Source: Caenorhabditis elegans
Taxonomy: Eukaryota > Nematoda > Chromadorea > Rhabditida > Rhabditidae
Assembly (NCBI RefSeq): GCF_000002985.6
Contig: NC_003279.8
Location: 14,694,001-14,758,000, forward strand
Length of the DNA stretch: 64,000 nt
Reading direction: 5' to 3'
Position 1 is the first letter of the stretch; each line of letters opens with the position of its first letter. Positions 24,986 through 37,215 of the stretch are shown in pieces. A model generated the notes under the pieces. It was given only the letters and a program-made list of their open reading frames with translations. It was not told the origin of the DNA and did no database searches. The translations under genes were made by a program, and so were the position numbers.

Positions 24986-25355
24986 CTTGATTTTCACATT
25001 CGAAAATTGCAATAAACTTTTGAGTGTAACTCCATCTCAGTATCCCTCTAGAACTACTTGATATTAATGTTCCAAAAATCCAATTTGTGCCATGTGATTG
25101 AGAGTTTCTTCCAGCCACCCCTGTTGTCGAGGGAAATTCTAAATTCTAAGCCTAAATTCGGGATTTCGAACTTGAAAACTTTAGAACTTAATGTACAGAG
25201 AGTATTTAGCAAAAGAAGAATAAATTAATTGGAAACGAAAAATAGAAATAAATGACATTTTAAAGACGGGTGTGTATGTAAAAAAAATCGGGATCGGATC
25301 AGACATCAAATACATGTAAGAAGAATAAAATTAATTTCAGCGTAGGGAAATTGAA

Positions 25356-26462
25356 TCACTCGACTGGGTTGTAGGTGATATCTCTGCCGAGCTCATCGGC
25401 AAACTCGTACCACAGCTTGCTCACGTCCATTGGTGGAAGACGAATCTTTTCGGTTGGCGTGATGTGGCACACTGAAATTTGGAGGATGAAAAATAGAAGC
25501 GATTAGATTAAAGGTGGCCGGAGATTTCACAAAATGAACCAATTTTTTCATTTATCCGAAGAATTTTTTCGAATAAAAATCGTCTAAAATTTAAATTTTA
25601 GACAAAATAAAAGCCATTTTTAGTGAAAAATGGTCCATTTTGTGGAATAGCCGAGCAAAAAGCTTCACGTACAATTGCAGACGCCTCCGGATCCAGAATC
25701 CCGATAAGTGGCGTGCATGATCGCACGCAGGCCGAGCTTTCTGGCCTCGTCGTCCGTCATCTTTGGCTTGTAGTGATTATCGAGGATACCGTAGGCATTC
25801 AGAGATCCTGAGCCAACTGAGCACACTTTAAGCTGGCAACGATCTCCTTCCGAGTCGACTTTGAAGATTTGTGGTCCCTTCTTATCGTATCCGGCCACCA
25901 TCGATCCAACTGACAATCCTTGTCCTCTGTATCCATAGAGCGTATTTGCAAAGTACTTGCTCGCGGCGCTCACGGTGATTGAGGTCTTCTCGCGGAGCTC
26001 GTACAAACTGAAAATAAATAATTATTTTTGTTTTGAAGCTGAAAATATTGAAACTCACGTGCAGTACTTGGCGACAATTCGGGTCCAGAACTGACAGTCA
26101 GCAGCTCCTCCAGCCATCGTGGCAACCATACGATCTCCGATGTCCAAGATCTTCATGACCGACTTGGATGAGATGTATTCACCACTGGAGGCTCGTGAAT
26201 CGACAGCCACAATGATTCCTCCCTTGTCAGCTGGAGTTGCTGGCTCGTAGACGAACGCCAATGTGGTGGTTCCTTTGCGGAATTGCATGGATTTTCCGGC
26301 GGTCTCGGCGAAGTGAGTCTTCATGAAATCGACGGGCTGGATTCCCAACGGAAGCTTCGCGAAAGTGAAATCAGCTCGAGCCGGCTCGGCGATCAGGTTC
26401 TGCTTGGCCATTGCCATCTCTCCTTCGTCATTCTCGAAATCGTCGAATGTCTCGCCCCACAT
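25356..26462 (-). CDS. pbs-5: 20S proteasome subunit beta type-5 (PBS-5)
   Basis: Exons 26462-26059, 26007-25673 and 25471-25356 give 284 residues. A propeptide of about 64 residues ends at Gly before the autocatalytic Thr in RKGTTTLAFVYEP. Later motifs are typical of the chymotrypsin-like beta5 subunit: IIVAVDSRASSGEYISS (active-site Asp), SVMKILDI (Lys), GGAADCQFW, and SVGSGSLNAYGILD with GLRAIMHATYRDSGSGG. Relative to most beta5 chains it has a small insert after TTTLAF (EPATPADKG). The protein is a catalytic subunit of the core particle. ATG is preceded by TTTTCAG at 26478, a possible trans-splice site. It lies 258 bp behind the jagunal gene on the same strand, suggesting a two-gene operon. 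I recognise this as C. elegans pbs-5. Confidence 0.96.
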
Positions 26463-26720
26463 CTTTGGAGTTCGATTCTGAAAATTGATTTAACAAAATG
26501 AAACAAATGCAATCAATATTGAAACAGAAAAGTATCAACGGAACTGTAGAACAGTAACCGGTAATTAGAAAAAGTAAGAAAATAAATAAAAGATATGGAA
26601 TTATTAATTTGGCAATAGAGACTAGCAGGAATTTGAATAAAAATACTATTAACAAGGAAAAGGTACACAACTCAACAAATGGGGGAAAATTGAAAAATAA
26701 TATCACAAAACGGAGAAAAT

Positions 26721-27339
26721 TTAATCTCGCTTGACTGGAGCCCATGCGGCGGCAAGGTGATGCATGAAGTACATGGAGAATCCGTGAATCTGGAGTGCGA
26801 CCGCGAAGAAGATGTACCATATGATGACCATCGGGAAGATTCCTTTGAATGTCGGTGTGTTGCTTCCCTCCATGTCTTGAGCATACTCCATCAGCTCTGG
26901 AAGTTGTCCTCCAAGCCCGATCATGCATGGGAAGATTCCGACGACGAACTCGGCATAGTAGGCGTAGTGGAGGATCTTGAGCTGAAATAAGAAGTTATAT
27001 TTGTGGCAAATTGATCAATAAATAAATTACTTTGTTTCGTTGGAACGAATAGATGGCGAGGACGATCGGAATGAATGAGAAGCACCACACATACTCCCAT
27101 GGGTAGGCTGACGGCATGTCCAGTCGATCGAAGAACGCGTTTTTCCATCCGAAATTTGTTCGGAGGAGTTCGCTGCCAACCTTGAGCCACATGAAGACCA
27201 GGATCAAGAAGTGTGGAACGAAGAACCACTTGAGGATCGACTTGTATTGAGCGCTCTCCTGGTAGTGCTGTGCGACCCTCTGCCGATTTTGGAAGTCCGT
27301 CCCATCGGTACCCGCCGCTCGAACTCCTCGTGATGACAT
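26721..27339 (-). CDS. Jagunal homologue (JAGN1 family, ER membrane protein)
   Basis: Two exons (27339-27031 and 26981-26721) give 189 residues. A cytosolic N-terminus starts MSSRGVRAAGTDGTDFQNRQ. Four membrane segments follow: around WFFVPHFLILVFMWL, YVWCFSFIPIVLAIYSF, AEFVVGIFPCMIGLG and VIIWYIFFAVALQIHGF. The protein ends APVKRD. The RVAQHYQESAQYKSILK stretch and four-helix topology match jagunal, an ER protein needed for ER organisation and secretory traffic. An acceptor (TTTATTTCAG) lies 16 bases before the start. It is the probable first gene of a pair with pbs-5. Jagunal and sol-2 are transcribed in the same direction, but the 582-bp gap probably separates them. Confidence 0.93.
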
Positions 27340-27920
27340 TCCCGCTTGAAGTGAGCTGAAATAAAGATATAATTGAGTTTCAAGTGATTAAAAAGAGAAA
27401 TTAAGAAGAAACAGCGAAGAATAACATCTGAGCTGAAAGTATAAATTTCACAGGTCCCAATATCGACCAACTCTACACATTCATCAGTATTTCCATAGAA
27501 AGAATGAGAAAACTCGTTAAAAAAGCGAAAACCTGCGAAAGATATAGAAAATTTTGTTTTAGTTAGTTTTAGTGATGACAAAAGATGACAAAAAGACGAG
27601 TCTCCGCCCCTTTGCAATGCGCGCGCGCGGTTTTCGCAATATCGCCGCACGGAGTTGCCGTTATTTTTCTTTTACTTTCCCGCTGATAAAGAATTAATAT
27701 TTCCATAATTCTTTCTATTCTGCCAGGCAAAACACTTGAAAATTGTCGAAAGTAAATAATTTATATGTTTGAATAATGTTTATTAAAGTTTCAAATTAAA
27801 AATAAAAGAAAAAAGCTCCGTTACATTAACTGAAAAGCAATTTTAAATTATAAAATTGTGAAAAATTCGATAAATTTGTCGAGCGAATCGCGAAAACATT
27901 CACAATTCGCTCTCTAATAG

Positions 27921-30731
27921 TCACCGGTTCGGCTGTATCCGTGTTGTAATCGAATTATTATTCATATTTTTACATTTCCCATTCTCCGACGCGGCTCTTC
28001 GTTCCCGAATCATCACCCGAAGCCGTCGCCGCTTCCTGAACTGATCACAGCACACCAAGACGAGCATCGTGAGCACAATCAACGAGAATCCGAGTGCCGC
28101 CGATGTTATTATCTCTCGGGAGTAACCTGGAAATTTTTAGATCTTGGATTTTACTGGAAAATGAGCTTACAGTGTTGCTCGTCGGAGAAATCTCCTTCAA
28201 CACAATTATGGATTCCGTCACAAACGAGAGAGCTGTGAATGCAGAGACGGGACCGTGAAGCGCAAATTCCATGACCCTGAAGTAGAAAAAAGTAATTGAA
28301 AATACATGGATTTCAGCATTGTGGCAATTCAATTTGTTAAATATCAAAAATACAAATCACGAAAAGGCTAATTAATTTTTCTTACAAAACAAAATTTATT
28401 CTAAATAGGTTCTGTTCAACTTTAGAATTTCTCCTTTTTTTTCGAATATTCAGACTGTCGAATTTATGTTTTCTCCCGTTCAAAAATCAATTTTCCAGCT
28501 CGAAACTAGCAAATGTCGTGAAATGGGATGTTTTTGGGTACTGTAGTTCCGTTTGCGTACTTTAGTGACTACACTAACCCAAAATTTTGGATTAAATAAA
28601 AAGTTTTGTAATTAAACAACTCTTTTTTTTTGAATTTATGATTCAAGTTAATTTCTAAAAAATAACAAGGAACTACATATAGATTCATTGAAAACATTCT
28701 GATTTTTCACAAACCTGTTCAACACAAACTTGTCCCCCATGGCACATAAATTGATCCTTACAAGAATTTCCATTAACACTCTCATCACCTTCTCCAATCA
28801 GACCCTCCACTGCAGTCCATACAACTTTAAATCCAATCCTCTCTTCCCCAATCATTGAAGACGGTGGTCCTTCCTGTGTAATAAATCGTACAACAATTCG
28901 ATTTGCACTTGATAAATAGCTTTTCATTCCCTCTTCTGCATAATACAGCTGACTTCCACAGAATTTTGCTTCAGACGTCTCTGACGTGGATTCCTTTCGA
29001 TCAATTCCATATTTTTCATGTTTATATCCATCGATTATTGTTAGTGATGCTCGTTCACATTCTGCAATAGTGGGGGCCAAGTGTAAATGAACTATTCGAA
29101 TGTAGATTCGTTGTCGGGCTTCTACACGGATCAACCAATTACACGTGGAATTCTTCGGATATGTGGTTGGATAGCCTGGTGACAGTATTTCACCTGAATA
29201 TTATAATTGTATAATGTAGAAGTTTCAGATTTTAAGTTTTTTGAATTTCTTATGGTGTGTCCATAGTCTGCGGAAAACGGGAATTTCCCGCGTGCGGAAG
29301 CGTCCATAGTCTGCGGAAAAAAGAAGGAGTTTCTCGCTTTGTTATTGGTCAATTTCAAAATAGTGGGCGTGTCCAACAAATTAGAGGTTGTAAAATTTTA
29401 AGCTGAGCAATGGGAAAGCGAAAAAAGACCACGCCTACTTTTTTGAATTTTGAGGAAAAAAAAGCGAGGAAACTACGGTTTTTCCGCAGACTATGGACGC
29501 TTCCGCACGCGGGAAATTCCCGTTTTCCGCAGACTATGGACGCACCATTACAGAAATAGTTTTATAGATTTTGAAATTTTGAAATTTCAAAAAAAAAAAT
29601 CACCTGGTGTCCGAGTATTTTCATTCCACGGCCACGTAGTAAGGTAACAGTTTTTGCAACGTAGCCTAGAAAGAAACAAACCTCGGCCACCAATTAAAGC
29701 ACTTTTCCTCTTCAAAATTTTTCGAAACATGAAGGTGTCGTGGCCGCGAGCAAGGGTGTCAATTCCCGTTTGTCCCGTTGTCCCGTTTTTGGGGTGTTTT
29801 CACGGGAACGGGAATTCCCGCTGTCCCGTTTTTGTCATTTTTACGGGAACGGGACGTCTTTTGTCCCGTTTTTGAGCGTTTTCACGGGAACGGGAATTCC
29901 CGTTGTCCCGTTTTTGTAATTTTTACGGGACACTGACACCCTTGGCCGCGAGAATAGGAAACTTGGTCCCCAACTTTTCACGCAGCCATGTGGCAAAAAT
30001 TTACAAATTTCTTAAAACCTCACCAGAAAGTTGTCCAGGAGTGGAATGTCCACCACAACCACTGAACATTGATTCTCCGAGGGTTGAAGATGGCTCCTGG
30101 ATTGCTGCTGGAAATGGTATTTTTAAAGGGAAAATTTGCTAGAACTTCGCAAGAAGCATGGGAAATTGAAAAGAAACAAGATAGAAAAGTTGTCTACAAA
30201 GAACTGGTTGAAAAAAATTATACTAGTTTCCAGCTCTACCTACCCTCCGAAAGAATCCTGTACTGAATCCTAAACCCTCGATGCTTCTGATTAGTTGAAG
30301 TAGTGACGAATTGAACTTGCATCCATGATTGCATAGTATTAATAGACAGTGGAACCTGATTCCCACATAACCTCTCACCAACATGTTGTCTACCATGTCT
30401 ATCAACTACAACAACCAGAAGATAACTATCCAGGCATTGATCACTTAATTGATTTTTTGATGCTAGATCAAATGAGACAAATGATAATTGGATCACATTC
30501 GATGCAGCTGTTGTTATGTTGAATATACAGTCAAGAGGTGCAGAGAATGCCGATGGATATCCCGGAGATTCAATGAATCCTGCAATTGCACCATTTTTTT
30601 TTAATGTTCTATGGAAACTTCCAGAGCTCACCTGTAGTGGGTGTAGACGAATGAATATGCTTTATGGGACAATATGAGCATGTGATCAGTGTGATGACGT
30701 TGATAATGATGAATAACAGATATTCAATCAT
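27921..30731 (-). CDS. sol-2: SOL-2 (Neto-like CUB/LDLa auxiliary protein of AMPA-type receptors)
   Basis: Exons 30731-30632, 30579-30244, 30107-30024, 29193-28715, 28276-28171 and 28126-27921 are in phase and give 436 residues. A signal peptide (MIEYLLFIIINVITLITCSY) is followed by CUB domain 1 (about 34-146: GFIESPGYPSAFSAPLDC ... LSFVSFDLA), then CUB domain 2 (about 160-315: CGGHSTPGQLSGEILSPGYP ... CNWLIRV). A Cys-rich stretch leads into an LDL-receptor class A module ending LVCDGIHNCVEGDFSDEQHC. A transmembrane helix (ITSAALGFSLIVLTMLVLVC) and a short basic tail finish the protein. Two CUBs, LDLa and a TM helix are the Neto architecture; from recall this is C. elegans SOL-2, which associates with GLR-1 receptors at synapses. 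Intron 3 has been enlarged by two inverted-repeat elements. Confidence 0.93.
29252..29549. mobile_element. MITE-like element, copy 1 (in sol-2 intron 3)
   Basis: Terminal inverted repeats ATGGTGTGTCCATAGTCTGC and GCAGACTATGGACGCACCAT flank an internal inverted pair of the same words (GCGTCCATAGTCTGCGG). The core carries TTTCAAAATAGTGGGCGTGTC and AGCTGAGCAATGGGAAAGCG. Other copies are at 38482-38743 and, with a degraded left end, 39740-39898. Confidence 0.85.
29750..29947. mobile_element. Inverted-repeat element with CAAGGGTGTC ends (sol-2 intron 3)
   Basis: Starts GCAAGGGTGTCAATTCCCG and ends GACACTGACACCCTTGG. The interior alternates TGTCCCGTTTTT with ACGGGAACGGGAATTCCCG three times, so it is strongly self-complementary. 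The ends match those of the AT-rich elements near 8430, 8820 and 15487. Confidence 0.75.
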
Positions 30732-32877
30732 TTTACCATCTGAAAAAATAGAAAAATTTGGTATGAATAATAATCCCCACAGAAAAATTAGAAATAAATT
30801 AGTTTTTGTTTTTTCCAGAAATTTCAAGTTTTCTATTGTTCTTTGGACAGAAAAGATAATTTTTTGAAGGAAACAAATTTTGAAAAGAAAGTAGAGATTG
30901 TCCAATTTTTTTTTGGTTTTTTGGAAGAGCCACGTGGCCGCGTGAAAATTGGTGGCCGAGTTTTCACAATTTCACGGCCAGTGTATCAGGTAGGTCAAGG
31001 TTTTAAATTTTCTGAAACACCAAAAAGAAAAGATCAAATGAGATACAAGTCACGTGGCCGCGAACATATAAAGTTCGGCCACTGAAAAAAAATGCTCGGC
31101 CATCAATATTTTGTGGCAAAATTATACTCTAAAAAATATTTTTTAAAAATCGGGAATTGCATTGAAAAAAGTTCAAAATAGACCTAAGCCTAAGCCTAAA
31201 CCTAGGTCTAAGCCTAACAGAAAGCCTAGCTAAACCTATATTTGGCTTAAAAGACTAGAAAATGTAGAAAAAAAAAATGCAGAAGAGAAAAAAAAATGGA
31301 AATTGAAATAAAAAATCGATGTATCTTCTTCTCCTTTTTCTACTACATCTTCTTTGTCCACTTATCCATTTTTGGAGGGACCTTCAGAAGGAAAAGAGTG
31401 TGCTCTTCTTCAGCTGCTCCATCTGAATACACTCGCCCGAAAATTGAGAGAGGAAAAGGACGAGAAGATGGAATTGCTTCTTCGCCTTCATTTTGGTGGG
31501 TGCTCTTCATTTTAACGGAAAACGAAGAGAGAGAGAGCAGAATGGGGCAGGGAAATTTGGCAGAAAAATACATTAGTCTACGAGAAAATGAACGTCTTCT
31601 TTTTTTGGATTTGGAAAAAAAAACATTCGGTGAAAAAATGTAGGTTTTTCATAAGTCTGAGGGGAAACCAAGAAGTGGGGGGTAGCTCAAAAATTTCAAG
31701 TTTTCTTATAAAACAATCTTCACTCAATTTGAAAAGAAACTGGAAATTTTGAACCAGGAAATGGGTGGAGTTTTGCAAGCTCCGCCCATATCTTGGTTTA
31801 TCCTTCTTACAACTAAAGTTTGAAATTATCCTAACTGAAATTTTTCTACAGTTGCGATTCTTTCGTTTTCAACTGCTAGAATAAAAAACTTCAAAAAAAA
31901 TTTACAGCCTTTAAATATTCTTCAATTTGCAGAAAGCTTTCCATAGAAAGTAGTATCCTTTGCAGCTCCGAGCATGTGCTCCAATTGCTCCTAATTGGTA
32001 GTCTCATCTTCTTCAGTCGGTCCTCCGTCCACTTATTCACTTTAAGAGAAGCTTCTGCTGCTGCTGCTGCCAATCTAATTATTTGTTCCCTTTTCTCTAC
32101 TCTGGGAGAGAAGTTTCCGAAAAAGTTATGAAATTTATATTTCCTAGTAACAATTGAATAACAACGAGAAACAATTAACTGTAAATTAACTAATTTTTTT
32201 AAATTTATATATGTCAATACGATTTTATAATCGGGTCATAAAAAAAGAATGCAAAACATGATACACATAAGAATGAAGGAAAACAATTGAATAATTGAAT
32301 ATAAAATTGAATGTTTAGGGTCTCTAGTTGTTATGCTTTTTCATATCGGCACCATGCTCCTTCCCTAATAGCCCGTAATATTTCCAATAAACCGCCCGTA
32401 AGTTAGTAAAGAAGACTTTTAAAACTCTACGATTCCTTTCTAAATCTTCTCCAATCGCACATAAGTGACACTGGTATCAGGATCAGGGCTGTACGGCTGG
32501 AAAGTCGGCTGATAGAGCAAATGTAAAGATTACAGTGTGTTCAGGATCAAGATGCTTAATGGAATTTCAGGATTGAAACTCCTAATAGTTTTAAAATAGA
32601 ACAACGTGAAAACTTTGAAAACATAAATTTAGGCGATAACAAGTTTCAGTGCTATTTACAAGCGCACATATTTTTGTTTTTGACAAAAAACTTGTCGTGT
32701 CGAGCCTGGTTATCCTTTTTTAGTTTGTATACCATATATGGGTAATAGAAATAATGGAGTTGGCTCGAAAATCGATAGAAATTTAATTTTGAAAATTTAT
32801 TTGAAATTGGTAATGAAAGGGTTTAATTGTTTGATTTCTCGGGTATAGAAGCCGGAACTTTGTTTGATTTTCTAATA
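30732..32877. other. Intergenic region upstream of sol-2
   Basis: Holds the sol-2 promoter side, copies of a GGCCACGTGGC/CACGTGGCCGCG word (30930-31080), and a short stretch of telomere-like units at 31183-31240 (CCTAAGCCTAAGCCTAAACC). A minus-strand open frame at 31891-32217 with a CAG run (Ala repeat) has no supporting splice sites. No gene is supported. Confidence 0.45.
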
Positions 32878-35800
32878 CTATTTAAGAATTAGTAAGATTC
32901 GTTCTTTAGCGACTTTCACCAGTTTCGACTTTATTTTGATATTGATTATCAAGTTGAGTATATTGAATTTTTCCACAATTCTTCTGCCGTCATCGTGTTG
33001 CTCTAAGAACTTTTCTATTTTAAAAAGAGCCCAAAGGATAGGCCCATCAAATTGTGTTGACGCAAATAAGCTATGGAAAATTGGCAAATCGATATCTACA
33101 ATTTCACTTGTTTCCAGTCGATGATAATTGTTTCTCAACAGTCGATTCACATAATTTCGAAAACCTCGCCGTGTTTGATTCAAAAGAATCGAAAAGATTG
33201 AGTGCAGAAGGTAAAGCCTGTCTGACTTCCATTTGTTGAATGTTTTTCTGAAATTATGATAAATTTAAGGGGAATGTCTAATAGTGTGTAAATGCTTAAC
33301 TCACTTCAAGTACTTAACATTAAACTCTATGAAATTCTCGAAACTTGCATTCGCACAAACCACCAATCTTTTCAATATGCGAAGAATTTCAAGTTGTAAA
33401 GGTTCATTGTCAAACTTGTTGATGGCATTGAATAAATCTTTGGCTCCCTTATTTTCAACTATATGAAGACAAGTCTGTGGATCATCCATAATTGGACAGA
33501 AAATTATGTCAATGATGGATTGGCATAACGGAGTATAATATGGAGTAAATTTCATACACAAATGTAGGTTCCTAATAAGGATTTTGGAGTCTTTTATAGT
33601 TCCCTCTTTCGAAACCTTGAATTTATCGCGTTTCCTGGGAAAACAATACACTAAAACTTGTAATATGGGAACAGCGATGTCAAATGTATCAAAAACTTCT
33701 GCCAAACAGCAAACTGCCGCATCACAAACATCGTCGTAGTTTATGATGGATAAGTCGAGGGTGACTAAGGTCTGTATCGCACTCCAAATTGAATTTCTGA
33801 GGTATTGTGTAAAATTTGAGCCAAGGTGATCAAAATTGTGGATGAAATTAAGCAGAACACGGAGCGCCGTCACTGCACATACCGGACGTAGTCTTTGAGC
33901 ATTGTTTCTGTATGATAGACATTAAAAACACATTTGCTTGAAACTTATACATTTTGAATTTTGAAATTTTCTGATTACCCTATTTTTCAGATCGTTTTTA
34001 GCTTTCAGGCTAGTTTTCTGAGTTGTGGTAATTAACAGATATCAAAACAACGTTAGAATGTCTCCGGTGCCTCAAAAATCTATTGCTTTAAAGTTTGGCA
34101 TCTCATTTTTTGTTCCTTATAGTAAGCAAAATAGAATGTGTAAAACATACGATACAATTTCCGTCACGCAGAGTATTCCGCTTGCATAAGTTGTGATATA
34201 TGAGGGGTTAAAAGAAAGAAATTCTCTGGTTTTCTGAACATGGGTGACAAATTGTTCCATGGTTCGGATAAGAATTGCTAAACACCCGGCAATATCATAC
34301 TCCTTGTTTTGTGTGTAATATTCTTTCAACAGAAAGAAAATATCCTGGAAGCACTTCATAACCGAGTCACTCTTTTTCAATTTTGAGTAGTAGTTGAGAG
34401 TTTGAAAAGAAGTCTCTAATGTTGCTGAGTTGAGAACTCGAATTTCGGTGGAAAACACTGCATGCTTTAATTGACAATCTGAAATATTAAAAAACGAATA
34501 TTTGCATTACTCTGACAAGACAATATTTATAAGCGAAACATCACAAAAATTTCGCTGACCAAAGTTATGAGCCGTCAACGTTGCGAAAATAATTGTCTTG
34601 CTCCATCCGATTTGATTTCAGCACTTAAATGAGCGCCTCTCGGACGATCATATCATTAATTTGTTGCTTTTCGGAAATTTTAGGCTATGTTTAGTATTAG
34701 GTTTAACCGTATTTTTACCATTTGTTGTGATTCTTGTTTTAAAAAAAGTGTGTTTTGAAATTCTTGGTTTCTTAAAACTTTCTTGAATCTTTCTTGGCTT
34801 TTTTAAACAAGAATTCTTGTTTCTTTTTTCATGGCAAAAAAGATTACACGCGCATCCCTGGTTAAGATAATGCTTTAAACCATAGTCTAAAATTCGACTA
34901 CGCCATCTTTAAACCGAAACTTACCCATCAGCGCAATTTGTTGAAGATTTGGAAGAAAACTTAACAATTTTGCAAATAACTCTTCATCAATATCAGTCCC
35001 ACTGCAATCCAAAACCCTCAACTCTGGTAGGTTCATGCCACACTCCACAAATCTCAGAACATTTTTTGATGTTTCTAGATTTCTGAAATCTTGTTTTATT
35101 GTTTTTCAATCTGGTCACCAAAACGATGTACTTACTTAGATTTCGACATATCCAGTACTTTCAAATTGGTTAATTGGAATAAATCCACCAAATTATTGGC
35201 GTTTGCAAATTCCAAGTATCTTATTGAGAGTTCTTGTAGGTTTTTCAAATTGGATAATCCATGTAGACTCGCGATGTTTGTCCCACTGATATCCAGAACA
35301 CACAGACTGGGAAAACTAACGCATAAACGCAATAACTCGTCATTCTCAAATAATATATTACTAACGTTTAAAGTTTTGAGAGATGGAAAAAGTTCAGAAA
35401 GCTGAAAACGGAGAACGATTTGTCAACGAGGAGCAAAAAATAACATACTTTATCTGACCACCCACAGCCAATTAATCCGGCTCCTCGGATGTTCAAATGT
35501 CTTAGCCTTTTACGAGATTTCTCGTTCAGAATGTCTTTTAACAAAGCAACGATGTTCGTTCTACCTGAAAGTTTTATACCGTATTTTTCTGACGCATCTA
35601 TAAGCTTTGCATTTGCATTTGTCGTATTACATCAAAATTGTTCCTCGAAAATTAGTATTGCTGCCAGGGGTGTGCGGCAAATTTCCTTCCTATCTTCGAT
35701 TTTTTTTTTTCTGTCTTTCTAGCGATTGCAGAATTATAGATACCGTATATTCTCTATTGGAGCGGCATGCCGCACTGATTTCCGAGCCCTTTGCGACTTT

Positions 35801-36719
35801 CGCAGTATTAGAAACTGTCGTTTTACCGGAGACTGCCGCACTAATTTTCAATAACTAATGTACATTTTGAAGTTACTAGTAGTAGTGAGTAACTTACTAC
35901 TTTCGAGAGTAGTAACCTCCCTTATAAAGCCTCATATTTTATGTGAAAATTTATGAAAATTGTGTGTTTTTGCCTCACAAAGACACAAAAATTCAATGTT
36001 TAAGTGAACATTTATGAAATCATTGAAGAATGAGCAAGAATACCATTTGAGTGATTGAATATTTGAGCCAGAAAAGGGGTGACGCACTAATAGAGACTGC
36101 CGCACTAATTTTCGAATAGCCAGTCAGGGTGCCGCACTAATAGATACGCCGTTCTATTAGATACGCCGCTCTAATAGAGAATATACGGTATCCCCTAGTA
36201 AGTTTTAGGTGAAAAGTTGTTAAAGTTTGCGAAGAAGTAATGCGAGGGTAAAGTTGGCTTAAAGTTTCGTCTAATTGCCGAGTCTGTTCTTTTTTATTGT
36301 TGAAGTTGGTGAAACTTGCATTTTCCAGTTTGAAATTTTACAGTTTCTCTCCAACCTGCCTGTTTCGCAAAGATAATCTTTTTTAATCAACAACAGTGAA
36401 CCTAATGCAAGAGATTCCAAAGTTCGTTGAGTTCTCAGCATTTCGATAGTATTATGGCAGAGTGTTGTATTTCTCAAATCAACATTTGTTAAATTGAGGA
36501 CGAGTTCAGGAATTCTAATTGCTTTCTTAGACGTTGGAATTTTAATAAATGCCGCGTAGATCAGATTACTGGCTTTTGAATCCAGAATAAACGTTTCATT
36601 CATATCTTCATAGTGACCTTCAATAGTTTCATTTTTAACTCGCATTTAGAAAATAACTCACCTTCAGCAATACTAGTCGCAACTTTTTGAACTGCCAAAT
36701 TATAGAGCGTGTTGACCAT
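32878..36719 (-). CDS. ZYG-11/ZER-1-like LRR and armadillo-repeat protein, copy A (intact)
   Basis: Eight exons in phase (36719-36662, 36617-36360, 35564-35449, 35401-35136, 35082-34925, 34478-34151, 33907-33305, 33247-32878) give 574 residues. The N-terminal half has leucine-rich repeats (LKTLNVSNILFEND, LCVLDISGTNIASL, LKVLDMSKS, LRVLDCSGTDIDEEL). The C-terminal half is helical and ARM-like (ILCVTEIVSNNAQRLRP, ALRVLLNFIHNF, EPLQLEILRILKRLVVCANA). This LRR-then-ARM layout and the LYNLAVQKVA start resemble the ZYG-11/ZER-1 family, substrate receptors of CUL-2 ubiquitin ligases; I assign the family but not an orthologue. Intron 1 is only 44 nt. Intron 2 uses a GC donor (ACAG|GCAGGT); using the nearby GT instead gives a stop. 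A paralogue lies at 54706-59138. Confidence 0.85.
35733..36195. mobile_element. Terminal-inverted-repeat element in intron 2 of the ZYG-11-like gene A
   Basis: The left end TACCGTATATTCTCTATTGG (from 35741) and right end CTAATAGAGAATATACGGTA (to 36191) are inverted copies. Inside, GCCGCACTAATTTTC recurs in the same orientation. Without the element the intron would be short, as in its paralogue. Related words (ACCGTATTTCCTCTATTAG, 36831) mark a second, diverged element at about 36830-37215. Confidence 0.8.
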
Positions 36720-36829
36720 ATCCCTTAAATGTTTTAAAATTGTGTTGGAATGGTTTTTGTAAGAGAACGGACTGTGCCAAGTGATAGTTGGAAGAGTGAA
36801 TGGGCAAAATTCACGTTTTTACAATTAAA

Positions 36830-37215
36830 ATACCGTATTTCCTCTATTAGTCTTGCACCCCTACAGAACATTTGAAATTACCTAGTCTTGTAAAGTCTAT
36901 TAGTATTGCAGCTTCTAATAGTGATGCAGCCTCTAATAGTGTTGCACCTATTCTTGCCAGACCAACAAAAAAATCGTCATTTTTGAAGTTAATCAAATTT
37001 AAAAGCGTTCAAATAATTAATGAAATATTGGGTAAGTATGTATTTTTTTTTTGTTTAAACGGTATCAAGTGAAATTTTATATTAAAAATTAGTAACTTTC
37101 CAAAATTATGAGACCTCTGAAATATAGCCTTGCAGTCTCTATTAGTCTTGCACATCTACGGACCGATTGAAAATTAGTTTTGCATGCAAGATTAATACAG
37201 TAAATACGATAATTT
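36830..37215. mobile_element. Diverged inverted-repeat element upstream of gene A
   Basis: Begins TACCGTATTTCCTCTATTAG and contains three TCTAATAGTGTTGCA-like words, then TCTATTAGTCTTGCACATC. It ends near GATTAATACAGTAAATACGA. End words resemble the element in gene A intron 2 but are more degraded. Confidence 0.5.

Noticed and set aside
31296-31643. Plus-strand frame beginning MEIEIKNRCIFFSFFYY
   Set aside because: Low complexity, A-rich context, no splice signals or homology recognised.
31891-32217. Minus-strand 108-codon frame with an Ala run (REQIIRLAAAAAEASLKVNK)
   Set aside because: No splice partner, promoter or recognisable motif found; the Ala run is a CAG microsatellite. Left unannotated, but it could be an exon of a missed gene.
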